Positions 10,424 to 19,700 of a stretch of DNA of 64,000 nucleotides are shown in pieces. This DNA is from Asparagopsis taxiformis. Taxonomy: Eukaryota > Rhodophyta > Florideophyceae > Bonnemaisoniales > Bonnemaisoniaceae. The notes below the pieces were generated by a model. The model saw only the letters and a list, made by a program, of their open reading frames with translations, was not told where the DNA came from and searched no databases. A program made the translations under genes and the position numbers. Each line of letters opens with the position of its first letter. The stretch's first letter is position 1. The stretch is from positions 42,733-106,732 of the forward strand of contig JALQPE010002792.1 of the NCBI GenBank assembly GCA_030407315.1, written 5' to 3'.

Positions 10424-13400
10424 TCACGTTGTTGCTCGTCGCACGCGTGCGAAGTATCGAGAGACGCTCTCTTCAGATACGTTCCGGCGGGGCTCCCACG
10501 TAGGGTTACGATACCCGACCCACTTCACGAGGAAGTCTAGGGTGCCGTCATCGTTTACGCGATGGTTGAGTAGGTCGTCTACTACGTACGCCGGACCGTC
10601 GCGGTTCTTGTCGAGGTCTGCCTCGGTGGCATCGTATGGCTCCGGCGGGGGCGCGTTCGCCGGCGTTGGCGCGTACGCAACGCGGTCCGAGTTGACACGT
10701 TCAACTACGTCTCCTCGTTGGATGACGAACGTTCGTACGTCGTTACGTAGTACGCGGAACGGTCCCAACGCGTGGTTGCCGAGCTTCGTGCCCTTCGTGG
10801 TCCCGTCCGTCGGGTCGATGAATACGTATTCTCCCGCGCGGATGTTTCGATTCGAGACACGGACTCGTTTGTCGAAATTTCGTTTATAACGTGCCTGCGC
10901 GGCCTTCAGCGTTCGATACGCGTTATCCATCGTTGTGGCGAGCTCACGAACGTAAGTGGCTCGCCCTCCCCCGTCGGGTAGTTCGCGGTTCGTTACCGAC
11001 GTGTGTAGCGCCAACGGTGGCGGTGGATTCGTGAGAATCAAATCGAAGGGCGTCGTGCCCGTGCTCGAATGCACATGCGTGTTGTACGCAAACGTTAACG
11101 CCGATGCGTATCGATCCCAGTCGTTCTGGTTTTCGTTCACGTAATTGCGCAGCATCGCCAGGATCGTCCTGTTGTAGCGCTCCACCTGCCCGTTCGTTTG
11201 GGGGTGGTACGTCGACGTAAAGACGTTCGTCACGCCGATTTCGTTGCAGACGCGCTGGAAAAACTTAGCAGCGAACTGCTTTCCGTTATCGCTTATGAGC
11301 GTCCGTGGGGGTCCATACGAGAAGACCCACGCGTTGACGAACGCGCTCGCCACGTTGGCGGAATCGATATTTCGTAGAGGTACGACTCTAGTCAGCTTCG
11401 TGAAGCGGTCCGTTATCACGAGGATAAATCGGTTACCACGCGTGGTCTTCGTAAGCGGACCTAGTATGTCGATACATAGGTCTCGCAGCGGCTCCGTAGC
11501 CGGAAATAAACGTAACGGGTTCGTCCGTTTGCGAAGCTTCACGCGGTTCTTCGCACATCCAACGCAGTTTCGTACCGTTGCGTGGATGTCGGCGGCCATC
11601 GCGGGCCAGTAGTACGTCCTCCGTAGGGTATAGTACATACGCGTTTGCCCGGGATGTCCAGCGAGGACGTGGTGGTGCGTTAACTCCAGCAGCCGCGGCC
11701 GTAACGAAGCCGGCACAACGATTTGTGTACGTTCCTCATCGTGAGGGTTCCGGCGTCGGAGTAGGCCATCGTGGCCTTCGAAGAATGCAGCGTCCTGCGT
11801 CTCGGACTGTCGTGTCAGTATCGTTTGACAGAACGCGTCCTCGCGTTGAGCTTCGATAAGCTCGTCCCTCGTAATGGGAAGCTGAACGTCAGCTGGTGGC
11901 ACGCGTGCCGAATCGTCTTCAGCAGCGCGCTGTTCGTCGAGGAAATCCGGTTCCTCGTCAAGAACGTCATCGAGCGACGCGTCGCGGTTGAACTCGAGGC
12001 CATCGTGGCCAGCCGTCGTGGCTGATGTTCGTTCATCACGAGTCTCGTTCGACGGGTCGTCGTGACCCCTGGCATTCGTTGCCTTTTTACGTACGGACGT
12101 CGTTCGTCCTTGCCCATTTCGTGTGGGTTGTCGCCGACTGCGAGTCGTCACGAGGACCGCGTCCCCGTACGATGGTACGTCATCGTCGACGGGTCGACCG
12201 TCGTCATACGTAGATATCACACGTGATAAAGCGTCAGGTACCTGGTGCACGCGCCCAGGCCTGTACGTGACTTCGAAATCGAATTCGGCAACGCGTAGCC
12301 TCCATCGTAGTAGTCGTCCGGACGCGTCCGTCAACGTCATCAGCCAACGTAAGGCTTCGTGATCCGTACGTACGGTAAATCGTTGACCCTCTACGTAGGG
12401 TCGGAGCGACGTTATCGCCCAGACGACGGAGTAACACTCGCGCTCGGTCGCCGAGTAACCACGTTCGGTTTCGTTAAGGGTCTTCGACCAGTACCCAATC
12501 GGCACCCATTCGTTGGGCTTATCTTCGTTCTGCTGCTGGAGCAACGTAGCTCCCAGCTGATACGCCGACGCGTCGGTATCGATCATGAACGGACGTCCCG
12601 CCTTCGGAAGGTGCAATACTGGTGGCGACACCAGTATTGTCTTCAACGTTTCGAACGCATTCGTTTGCGCGTTTGTTGGGTTCGTCCAATCGGGGGAAGC
12701 GTCCTTCTTCAACATCGTGTTGAGTGGCCGAGCGATCTCGGCATACGCCTTTACGAAACGGCGGTAAACGTTGGCCGCGCCCAAAAACGATCGACATTGC
12801 GTCTTGTCGCGTGGGAACGTAGCCGTACGAAAGGCTTCCTTGTTCCGTGCTGCGACGTGCAGCTTCCCTGGGGTAATCACGTGCCCCAGGTAGTCAACTC
12901 GTGGTTGAAAGAACGAGCACTTCGTGAGCTTTAACGTTACTCCCGCTGCGCGTAGCAGGGAAAGCACCTGGTCAACGTGACCCAGGTGAGACTCGAGGTC
13001 TTTCGAAAAGACGATTACGTCGTCTAAGTAGACCAGGCACGATTGCCAACGTACTCCGGAGAGGATGATGTCCAACGTCCGCTGAAACGTAGCGGGGGCA
13101 TTTCGTAGCCCGAATGGCATTCGCACGTAGCGATACGTTCCCATGAAAGACGTAAACGTTGTCTTATCACGGTCCTCGGCGGAGACGGGCACTTGCCAGT
13201 AACCGGCGTTACAATCGAGTGTCGTGAAGATGGCGGCGTCGCCCAACGAATCGAGGCAATCTTCCATACGAGGAAGCGGGTACGAATCAGCGATCGTTTT
13301 CGCGTTCAAACGCCTGTAATCGACACAGAAACGTAAGGATCCGTCCTTCTTCGGCACCAACACGATTGGTGACGCCCATTCGCTGGACGCGGGTTCGATA

Positions 13401-13624
13401 ACCCCTTCGTTGAGCATCTTCGTGATCTGCTCCTCGGCTATCGTACGTAAAGCCGGACCCTGACGATAGGGCATTGAACGTATGGGCCGCGTGCCCGGTT
13501 CGAGTTCGATTCGATGCTCCGTAGCATTGATTTCGCCGAGGCGTCCGCTCGTCCACATTGACGAATGTGTAGCTAGCATCTCGTTGATGCGCTTTCGTAA
13601 ATCCTCGTCGTCGAGGTGCGACAA
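10424..13624 (-). CDS. pol: Pol: reverse transcriptase, RNase H, integrase, chromodomain
   Basis: About 1066 residues. Reverse transcriptase motifs are CVDYRRLN (near residue 100), FTTLDCNAGYWQVP, MPFGLRNAPATFQR and the catalytic YLDD (near 199). RNase H follows with MIDTDASAYQLGA (near 345). Integrase has the HHCC zinc finger (HHHVLAGHPGQTR then CVGCAK, about 620-665) and the DDE triad (CIDILGPL, SDNGKQF, NGQVERYNRT). The last 55 residues form a chromodomain (DFLVKWVGY, PTWEP), which in chromoviruses directs integration towards particular histone marks. No ATG precedes the conserved part. The frame is open upstream into the end of protease and lies at -1 to it, so pol is probably made by frameshifting at or near 13660-13666 rather than from its own start. 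Confidence 0.96.
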   Translation of the reverse strand: MSHLDDEDLRKRINEMLATHSSMWTSGRLGEINATEHRIELEPGTRPIRSMPYRQGPALRTIAEEQITKMLNEGVIEPASSEWASPIVLVPKKDGSLRFCVDYRRLNAKTIADSYPLPRMEDCLDSLGDAAIFTTLDCNAGYWQVPVSAEDRDKTTFTSFMGTYRYVRMPFGLRNAPATFQRTLDIILSGVRWQSCLVYLDDVIVFSKDLESHLGHVDQVLSLLRAAGVTLKLTKCSFFQPRVDYLGHVITPGKLHVAARNKEAFRTATFPRDKTQCRSFLGAANVYRRFVKAYAEIARPLNTMLKKDASPDWTNPTNAQTNAFETLKTILVSPPVLHLPKAGRPFMIDTDASAYQLGATLLQQQNEDKPNEWVPIGYWSKTLNETERGYSATERECYSVVWAITSLRPYVEGQRFTVRTDHEALRWLMTLTDASGRLLRWRLRVAEFDFEVTYRPGRVHQVPDALSRVISTYDDGRPVDDDVPSYGDAVLVTTRSRRQPTRNGQGRTTSVRKKATNARGHDDPSNETRDERTSATTAGHDGLEFNRDASLDDVLDEEPDFLDEQRAAEDDSARVPPADVQLPITRDELIEAQREDAFCQTILTRQSETQDAAFFEGHDGLLRRRNPHDEERTQIVVPASLRPRLLELTHHHVLAGHPGQTRMYYTLRRTYYWPAMAADIHATVRNCVGCAKNRVKLRKRTNPLRLFPATEPLRDLCIDILGPLTKTTRGNRFILVITDRFTKLTRVVPLRNIDSANVASAFVNAWVFSYGPPRTLISDNGKQFAAKFFQRVCNEIGVTNVFTSTYHPQTNGQVERYNRTILAMLRNYVNENQNDWDRYASALTFAYNTHVHSSTGTTPFDLILTNPPPPLALHTSVTNRELPDGGGRATYVRELATTMDNAYRTLKAAQARYKRNFDKRVRVSNRNIRAGEYVFIDPTDGTTKGTKLGNHALGPFRVLRNDVRTFVIQRGDVVERVNSDRVAYAPTPANAPPPEPYDATEADLDKNRDGPAYVVDDLLNHRVNDDGTLDFLVKWVGYRNPTWEPRRNVSEESVSRYFARVRRATT

Positions 13625-15012
13625 ATCGATTGTCGACTGCCAATCGTGGCGGGGTCGTTCCCCTTTTCGTTGACCAACGGGTCTGGCGTTTCGTCGCCCA
13701 ACCCGTTCGTATTTGTCCGCGTCGTCGCGTCGACTAGCGGTAGGTTCAAAACCTTCGCGAGGGCTTCGCCGCCCTCACGCTTGAGTGGGACGATTCCCAA
13801 CGGGGAGCGTACCGCGTACGCAATCGTTGCGCCTTTCGGCAATTCGCGGTCCTTCTTCGTGAAGTTCGACACGATGATAGAGAACGTCTCTCTCGGTCCT
13901 ACGTCGACCACTCCGTTGGCTATGCGCAGCCCATGCCGGAATTGCACCGACGCTTTCGGTTCGAGGAACACGAGTCCGGTCGCATCCGTCGTCACGTTGA
14001 CGGTCCGTTGCGACATCGCCGGTACACGCGTGTACTTCGTCAGGCGAACCGAGAACGTTCGGCTCGGCCGATTCGCGGCCGCGTTACGCTCGCGGCGTTT
14101 CGGGGGCTCCACGTTTGGATTCGTCTCTTCCCCCTCCTCGTACGGAGTCGTCGTATCGCCCTCCGCGATAATGGGTATCGTATCCCCCCGATGGAGGTCG
14201 ATTGTCTGCGCTCGACAGCGTATAGCATCGACATGCTTCGACATGAACGACGTGCCCATTATAACGGGAACAGCCAGCGTGTTGGCTACGAAGAATTTTA
14301 CGCGGAACAGCGAGTTCCCCAGCCTGACACGAAGCAGGATGGCGCCTTCGATAGGCAAACGTCGCCCGTTGGCGTCTCCGAGCTTCGGTAGCTCTTCGTC
14401 ACGTAGACAGCGGTCGACCCAGTCGTAGGGTAGTAAACTTGTTCGTATCAAGTTGTAGCCGCTGCACGTATCCATCGCGATGGTAATCGCCCTCATCACG
14501 TTGAGGTCTAGTCCGATCGTTCCGGACACGATATAATGCTTCGACGCAAGTAGGCACGTATGCCCGTCGAGGACCAACGGTTCGGTCCTGACCGGCGCGC
14601 GGTCTACGTCTTCGCTAGCGGTTCGTCGCTTCATCGTGTGAGCCCGTATGGCTTCTTTTGCGTCGACACGCTTCGTATAAGCCGCGTGTTTGGCTTTCTC
14701 GCGCTCGGAAGCGTCGTGCTTCCGGGTAGCGCGTCTCGCTCGTCTGCGAGGCTTCCTCTTCGTGTGAGGTTCGTTTGTCCCGTCGGACTTCGTTTCTTCC
14801 CCCACGTCGGGTGTCGTGTGACTCGAGTTGGCCTTCGCGGCCGTGAGCTTTACGTAACTCTCGTTCATCGGTGAGCCTGCGGAGGACCAATCATCGACGT
14901 CGGTCGTCCCCCTTTCACGTAAGGGTTCAGGCGATGTGGGTGGCTCGTGACCTACATCGCCTGGTCGTTTCCCGGCGCGGGGCCGTTCGACACGTCGTCG
15001 TCGTGAGCCCAC
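13573..15012 (-). CDS. pro: Retropepsin-type protease (pro) with long N-terminal linker
   Basis: About 479 residues in a frame at -1 to gag and overlapping the end of gag by about 60 bases. The first 130 residues are highly charged and rich in Arg/Lys/Glu. The aspartic-protease signature is AMDTCSGYNLI (near residue 185-195), with DTCSG where most families have DTGAS, followed by the flap region and VIMGTSFM (equivalent to the ILG motif). It cleaves Gag-Pol. The segment after the protease, up to the pol overlap, has no domain that I recognise. Confidence 0.85.
   Translation of the reverse strand: MGSRRRRVERPRAGKRPGDVGHEPPTSPEPLRERGTTDVDDWSSAGSPMNESYVKLTAAKANSSHTTPDVGEETKSDGTNEPHTKRKPRRRARRATRKHDASEREKAKHAAYTKRVDAKEAIRAHTMKRRTASEDVDRAPVRTEPLVLDGHTCLLASKHYIVSGTIGLDLNVMRAITIAMDTCSGYNLIRTSLLPYDWVDRCLRDEELPKLGDANGRRLPIEGAILLRVRLGNSLFRVKFFVANTLAVPVIMGTSFMSKHVDAIRCRAQTIDLHRGDTIPIIAEGDTTTPYEEGEETNPNVEPPKRRERNAAANRPSRTFSVRLTKYTRVPAMSQRTVNVTTDATGLVFLEPKASVQFRHGLRIANGVVDVGPRETFSIIVSNFTKKDRELPKGATIAYAVRSPLGIVPLKREGGEALAKVLNLPLVDATTRTNTNGLGDETPDPLVNEKGNDPATIGSRQSICRTSTTRIYESASTRC
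13660..13666 (-). promoter_or_regulatory. Candidate pro-to-pol -1 slippery site AAAGGGG
   Basis: On the minus strand the protease frame reads A AAG GGG, which fits the X XXY YYZ pattern. Shifting back one base gives the open pol frame without an intervening stop. It is less canonical than the gag-pro site, and other positions in the overlap are possible. Confidence 0.45.
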
Positions 15013-17354
15013 GAAGCTCGTTCGTCATCGTGACTCGTTTCCACCTCGAGTGGTGTTTCGTCAGCGGAGGTCGTCACGTAGACTCCGCTGCGGCCATTAC
15101 GCTGGCCATTTCGTTCGTTCGCCCACGGGCGGGGGTCACGTCGGTCATTACGAAAGTCGCCGCGGCGCCTGTCGAAGGGCCTTCCCCCGTCACGATTGGG
15201 GTTTCGGAGTATCGTAGGCGGCGTGCCGTACCTCCGCGGGGTCACGTTCCCTCGCTCATCAGGTCGTTCCTGGTGACGCTTGGCCATTCGTTGGCGGAAG
15301 TACTCAGCCTGACGTGGGTTGCTCTTCACGTGGAAGAGGTAGTACTTGTACGCGAAAAAGATCCGTTGATCTGGCGTCAGACGCGGACACGTAAACGTCG
15401 AGTGGCCATCTTCGCGGCATGACCAACACGACAGCGTCCAGTAATCATTCGGGATTACGGAGTGCGCCAATTGCGTCTGCTCGCTCGTGAGCTTCGGCAC
15501 GTCCTCGCATGGACGGTTCAATCGAGCTTCGAGCTCGTCCGGCTTTTCGTTTGCCGTTTTCGTATCGTTGGGCGGCGGCCCGTTCGTGAAGAGGATCGCC
15601 TCCAAATTCTCGGCAACGTGAGCCGCAGCGAGCGACACGTCGTCGTCGTCCCTCGCGGGGATGTTCGGGTTACCATCGTGGTAACTGGGCTCGCTAGCCC
15701 GTTCATTACGTAAGTACGCGGACTCATCGTAGTCCGCGAACTTCCTCGACTCGTGGTCGGAAATAGCCAACGTAGGCTTCACCGGAAACCGCACTTTCGG
15801 TTTCGCGGCTGACGCGACAGCTGCCGTACGTGCACGGAAGGTCGTTCCTTCGGCCGTCGCCAATCGTCTCACAACGGTGAGGTCGTTCCTCTCTCGTTCG
15901 GGGAGTGACCGGAGTCGTTCCGTCACTGCTGCCCGCGTCGAGGGCAGCAACCCACGTACGTAGTGGTGAACGAGGAGTCGATCCGTAAACACGTAGTTAC
16001 ACGCCCGCGTGGCGGTGTCGAGTCTATCAGCGTACTGATTCTCGTCCTCGTTAGGACTCTGCGTGATCATCGTGACCTTTTCGTAGGCCTCCTGCAGCAC
16101 GTCGTCTTGCAGGTATCGTTTGATCAACGCGTTGATTACGTGAGGCCACGAGAACCTCTTCGTCGGATCAGTCGTGATCACACCAGTCGTACACTGGGAA
16201 TCGTAGAACCGTCGGGCGTCCCCGTCGAGGAAGAAGTGCAGCGCACGTACTGCCACTCCCTCGCACACTCCGAGTGTGCTGAACCCATCACGTATTTGGG
16301 CGAGGAATCCGAGTAACGTAATCGGATTCCGGCCGGAGAACGGCTTTAACGTAGGGAAAAGTCCCTCCAGCTCACGTTTGAGCTTATGTACGCTTTGACT
16401 CTCGTTCACGTAGAGATGTTCACGTACATCGTTAAGTCGGTACATGCGGTACGACACCACGTTCGCAAATGCGTCGAGCATTGTCGTGTGCTCTGCCAAC
16501 GCGTGGCAAACGGGTCCGAGGGCGTTCCCTGGTGAGCGTACCGCGTCGGCACGTCCGTTTTCGTGGACTCGCGTGTCCGTCGTGCCGAACGTACCCAGCC
16601 ACGGAATGTACGTTTCACGTGGCGGGGGAGCTCTCGTATCGAATTGCGCAGCTCGTGCTGCGTCCGCCGACCGCGCGTGGTCTGGCGTATCGTTAAAACG
16701 TAATTGCCTTCGTGGCGTCTCGTCGGGGTTGGCGATGGCTCGTTGCACTGTCGCCCCCCTTCCGTACGTTGTCGGGGTCGTCGGACCGGGTGTTGGTGGG
16801 TATCCTCCCGGAACGGCCGGGGAGGATTGCGAGTTATAGGCGCGCGAGCCTTCGTAATTCGGATCGCTTCCGCTCGGCGGAGCGGAACGTCCGGCGACGA
16901 TTTCGTTAAATACTACGACAAACGAGTCGAGTCTTCCCTCCACGGCGGAGAGGCGGTTTCGTAAATCTTCGTTTTCCCGTTCGAGGGTCGCTGAGCGTTC
17001 ACGTAACGCACGAGCTTCGCGCTCCGAGACTCCGAGTCTCTGCCTTACGGCTTCGTCGACGGCCGCGTCGCTCGCCCTTTCGATGTGACCTCGAAGGTCT
17101 TCGTACACTACACGTAGTGCCGTGGGAGTCACGTTCCCTTCGTTGAGCTGACCGCGCGTTGCGGGGTCCATGCTCACGGACTCAAACGGGCTTACCGTAC
17201 GTGGTAGCTGGCCGATCGCCTCGATATCCGGCGGGATAGATCGATCAGTCGCGAAGATCGCTTCTGCTGACAAGGCCACGTCGGCTTCGGCGTCCGCTGA
17301 CGTTGGCAACGGTTGCCTGGGCGACGCGCTGGAATTCGACACAGCGTAATTCAT
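14952..17354 (-). CDS. gag: Gag polyprotein with CCHC zinc knuckle
   Basis: About 800 residues, the first gene after the 5' LTR and leader. Residues about 110-150 form a coiled coil (heptads rich in Arg/Glu/Leu). Residues about 360-480 resemble the Retrotrans_gag capsid domain (ALHFFLDGDARRFYDSQ, FSWPHVINALIKRYL). A single zinc knuckle, CWSCREDGHSTFTC, spans about 637-650 and should bind the RNA genome. The Arg/Asn/Gly-rich tail continues to the stop at 14952. Gag packages the element RNA into cytoplasmic particles. The -1 slippery heptamer GGGAAAC lies near its 3' end. Confidence 0.93.
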   Translation of the reverse strand: MNYAVSNSSASPRQPLPTSADAEADVALSAEAIFATDRSIPPDIEAIGQLPRTVSPFESVSMDPATRGQLNEGNVTPTALRVVYEDLRGHIERASDAAVDEAVRQRLGVSEREARALRERSATLERENEDLRNRLSAVEGRLDSFVVVFNEIVAGRSAPPSGSDPNYEGSRAYNSQSSPAVPGGYPPTPGPTTPTTYGRGATVQRAIANPDETPRRQLRFNDTPDHARSADAARAAQFDTRAPPPRETYIPWLGTFGTTDTRVHENGRADAVRSPGNALGPVCHALAEHTTMLDAFANVVSYRMYRLNDVREHLYVNESQSVHKLKRELEGLFPTLKPFSGRNPITLLGFLAQIRDGFSTLGVCEGVAVRALHFFLDGDARRFYDSQCTTGVITTDPTKRFSWPHVINALIKRYLQDDVLQEAYEKVTMITQSPNEDENQYADRLDTATRACNYVFTDRLLVHHYVRGLLPSTRAAVTERLRSLPERERNDLTVVRRLATAEGTTFRARTAAVASAAKPKVRFPVKPTLAISDHESRKFADYDESAYLRNERASEPSYHDGNPNIPARDDDDVSLAAAHVAENLEAILFTNGPPPNDTKTANEKPDELEARLNRPCEDVPKLTSEQTQLAHSVIPNDYWTLSCWSCREDGHSTFTCPRLTPDQRIFFAYKYYLFHVKSNPRQAEYFRQRMAKRHQERPDERGNVTPRRYGTPPTILRNPNRDGGRPFDRRRGDFRNDRRDPRPWANERNGQRNGRSGVYVTTSADETPLEVETSHDDERASWAHDDDVSNGPAPGNDQAM
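14967..14973 (-). promoter_or_regulatory. gag-to-pro -1 ribosomal frameshift site GGGAAAC
   Basis: Gag reads CCG GGA AAC in its own frame, giving the canonical X XXY YYZ heptamer G GGA AAC, six codons before the gag stop. Slipping back one base enters the protease frame. The heptamer is the same class as those used in several retroviruses. I did not model the downstream RNA for a pseudoknot. Confidence 0.75.
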
Positions 17355-17439
17355 AGACCGTCGTCTGTAGCACGTAGCTTTTCGTTAACGTAAAAGAGCT
17401 CCACCTCGTTGGTTGTCGTTATGCTCGTAGCAACTTCTA

Positions 17440-17452
17440 GGTCGAGAGACCA
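17440..17452 (-). promoter_or_regulatory. Candidate primer-binding site
   Basis: One base inside the 5' LTR the sense strand reads TGGTCTCTCGACC, which starts with the TGG expected to pair with a tRNA CCA end. The tRNA species was not identified. The motif is partly self-complementary (GGTC...GACC). Confidence 0.45.
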
Positions 17453-17453
17453 G

Positions 17454-18112
17454 TGTGGAACCACGTTAGTTCTGGAAGTAGCTGGTACGAGCCACGGACA
17501 CGCTGTCCTTAACGAAACGAAACGAGCAGTCCACCCGCTGGTGTTTTGACTGTATTGTTAGGTAGGAAGGTAGAGTGGTTAGCGAGTAGACACGAGCGTC
17601 ACGACGCAACAATCCACGCGAGGATTACGTTAGCACACGAGGTGGTACGTCACCGGAGGCGCTCTCGACCAAGCCCGGAGGCACTACACGCAATCAGCCT
17701 TACGTGCGGCGATGGGTAGGGAGTACGCAGCTCGACGGAGACGAAGCCTCGTTAGGCAAAACGTAAACGTAAACGTAGAACTCAGTCGTAGACTAGAGCC
17801 GTTGCTCGATCGTTGTCTTGTCCCCTTTCCCTCCCGGCACGATGCCAATTCCTATATGGCCACGATGGCATCGCTTTACAGTGTAAACACTGCTCGTAAC
17901 GTCCCCGAATGGGAAAGGACCTTGTGGGTCACACGTAGGGACCCGTTGGTCCGTTGGCCGTTGCCAATACGTTCGTTGCACACGTGTGCCGGTTGCGCGC
18001 GCGCATGCGCTAGCAATGTTCGTGCATTGCTGTCGCCGGTCGTATCCGCCGAAATTCGAATTCCGCGGAAAACGTAAATATTTGCAATTTCGGAATTGCC
18101 ACGTATACTACA
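17454..18112 (-). repeat. 5' LTR (right LTR)
   Basis: 659 bp, the promoter-bearing copy for minus-strand transcription. It is followed directly by the target duplication CCTCG at 18113-18117. See the left LTR for the three differences. Confidence 0.97.
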
Positions 18113-18456
18113 CCTCGCACCCCAGAAGTGTAGTCCGAGCCGAGTAAGAGGGCTAACTGGATCAATTGTTCCCTTTCGAAACCAAGACTAGACTCGATGT
18201 CCGTCGAGTGGTACGCTTCGGCAAATTTTCCCTTGGCGAAGAGATGACGATAAACCACTTTCGCTCCGAAAAGAGAGGCGTCAAAATCTTCAGTAACTAT
18301 GCCGTCTACGACATTGTTCAGGTTTAAAAAGGCGCATTGTGCCTCTGCTTCAGTTGGTGCCTCTAGGTAGGGAATCCCGAACAGCTTGATCAAGTCTCTT
18401 GTCTCGACATAAATTTCTTCAGAGAATGACTCGGCGAAGCCCTGTTGAGTCGCTTA
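18113..18456 (-). pseudogene. XPG/FEN-family nuclease, I-domain fragment
   Basis: Minus-strand sequence encodes the catalytic I-domain of an XPG/RAD2/FEN nuclease: FGIPYLEAPTEAEAQCA, then IVTEDFDASLFGA and LLGSDYTSGVRG, with the acidic metal ligands (E, E, D, D, D) preserved. The LTR element follows immediately, and the protein resumes at 4640 with VGIVNSMEILEAFPG. Upstream, the frame closes at the TAA (18454-18456) that also ends the NOP2 fragment. The N-domain and most of the gene are therefore missing, and this is a fragment joined to NOP2 sequence rather than a whole gene cut by the retrotransposon. Confidence 0.9.
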
Positions 18457-19700
18457 TTTTCCGGAGATCGCTACTAATGACTTCAAACGATCTCGCTTCA
18501 AGTCATTTGCAATGAGTGTACCAGTGTTCTTCATCACCGAGGCATTGTAAGCAGTCTTTCCACCAGGTGCAGCTGCCATGTCAACAAACTTCTCATTCTC
18601 CTGCGGAGCAAGCGCAACGACTTGCAGAATGCTTGATGCGGATTGAATCATATAATGCCCAGACAAATATTTTGGAGTTGCACCAACCGGCACCTGGGAG
18701 TCATACACGACCAAGCCCACCTTCGACCATTTGTCAATTGGATCAACGTTCATACCTCGACTGATCAGAGATTGAGCAAGATCCCTTCTTGTTTTCAGGG
18801 TATTTGTTCGAATGGTGAGTGGCCTTGGCGATTCAGACGCTTCCATGATATCCACAATTTCAGCATTGAGGAATATATCCAAGAGAATGGTAGCCAGCTC
18901 CTCATTGTAGCTGAAGCACTCGCAAACAGACTCTCGGAGAGCATCAATGTAGTCAGAGCGACACTTTGACGCTACCTTGCGATTCTTAAAATCACCAAGC
19001 ACTTGCAGTATTCCACGGATTTTCAGTAGCAACTTCTCACGTGTTGACCCGAGAACAGCATTTTCATCGTCAGTACCGCGAGAAAGCACTCCGCCCTCAA
19101 GTTTGAATTTGGATTCAGCCGCTTTTGCTCTGTCACGCTCATCCTGAAGTTCTGCTTTTGCTTCCGTGGCCTCTTGTTCTTTCTCCTGGATAATTTGTCG
19201 TGAGGCGAGCTCCAATTTATCCAGGGGCAGACTACCATCGTCGTCCGAACTATCGGCGTCGGGGTCGGTACAGAGTCAGATTCGTCTACATCACCATCAA
19301 TGATAAAGGCCAGGTCTTCTTCTGTTGGCTCTTCTTCCATGTCAATATCGCGGGCACGGCGAGACCTGCGACGGGAAGTTTGAACCATAGATTCATCTTC
19401 AAATAGGTTTGCATCACTGTTACTTGATTTGAGCTTCAACCACTTTGCATTGTCATCTGAAAAGACAGTTGCAGCAGCTTTGTTTGATTTCTTGCGTCTA
19501 TTTATCTGCTCTTCTTCCGAACCATCGTCTGTCATGTCTGCCATGTTTTCATGTCAAGAAGCGTCGTCGTCTGAGTTACCTGGAACAGGAAGCTCCTCTT
19601 CGGCATGCCCATTGGCAGTAGCAGACTTGTCTTCCGATTCGCCTCGTTTGGCATCTCAGGCCTTTGCACGTGCAGCACGAGCAGCACGCCCCTGGTCTTT
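18454..19700 (-). pseudogene. NOP2-like rRNA cytosine-C5 methyltransferase, truncated
   Basis: NOP2/NSUN1 is a nucleolar SAM-dependent methyltransferase acting on 25S/28S rRNA. The fragment covers the acidic and basic N-terminal region (MADMTDDGSEEE, NRRKKSNKAA, EEEPTEEDLAF) and the start of the catalytic domain: PLTIRTNTLKTRR, KWSKVGLVVYDSQVP, GATPKYLSGHYMIQSAS, and the SAM loop DMAAAPGGKTAY. It breaks off at IANDLKRDRLKSLVA, followed within a few codons by TAA, before both catalytic cysteines. A frameshift near 19215-19260 and an in-frame TGA just upstream of MADMTDD add further damage. It lies between a glycosyltransferase fragment and an XPG fragment on the same strand. Confidence 0.9.

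Larger units (their letters stand above)
4641..18112 (-). mobile_element. Ty3/gypsy LTR retrotransposon (chromovirus)
   Basis: A complete 13,472-bp element transcribed on the minus strand. It has two 659-bp LTRs with TG...CA ends in the sense orientation, a 5-bp target duplication, gag, protease, and pol in the order RT, RNase H, integrase, chromodomain. That order makes it Ty3/gypsy, and the terminal chromodomain makes it a chromovirus. Two features are unusual. Gag, protease and pol lie in three frames joined by two apparent -1 shifts. The 5.1 kb between the end of pol and the 3' LTR (left side) carries a long open frame on the opposite strand. The LTRs differ at three positions that I can see, so insertion was recent. 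No stop interrupts gag, protease or pol, so it may be competent. Confidence 0.97.
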
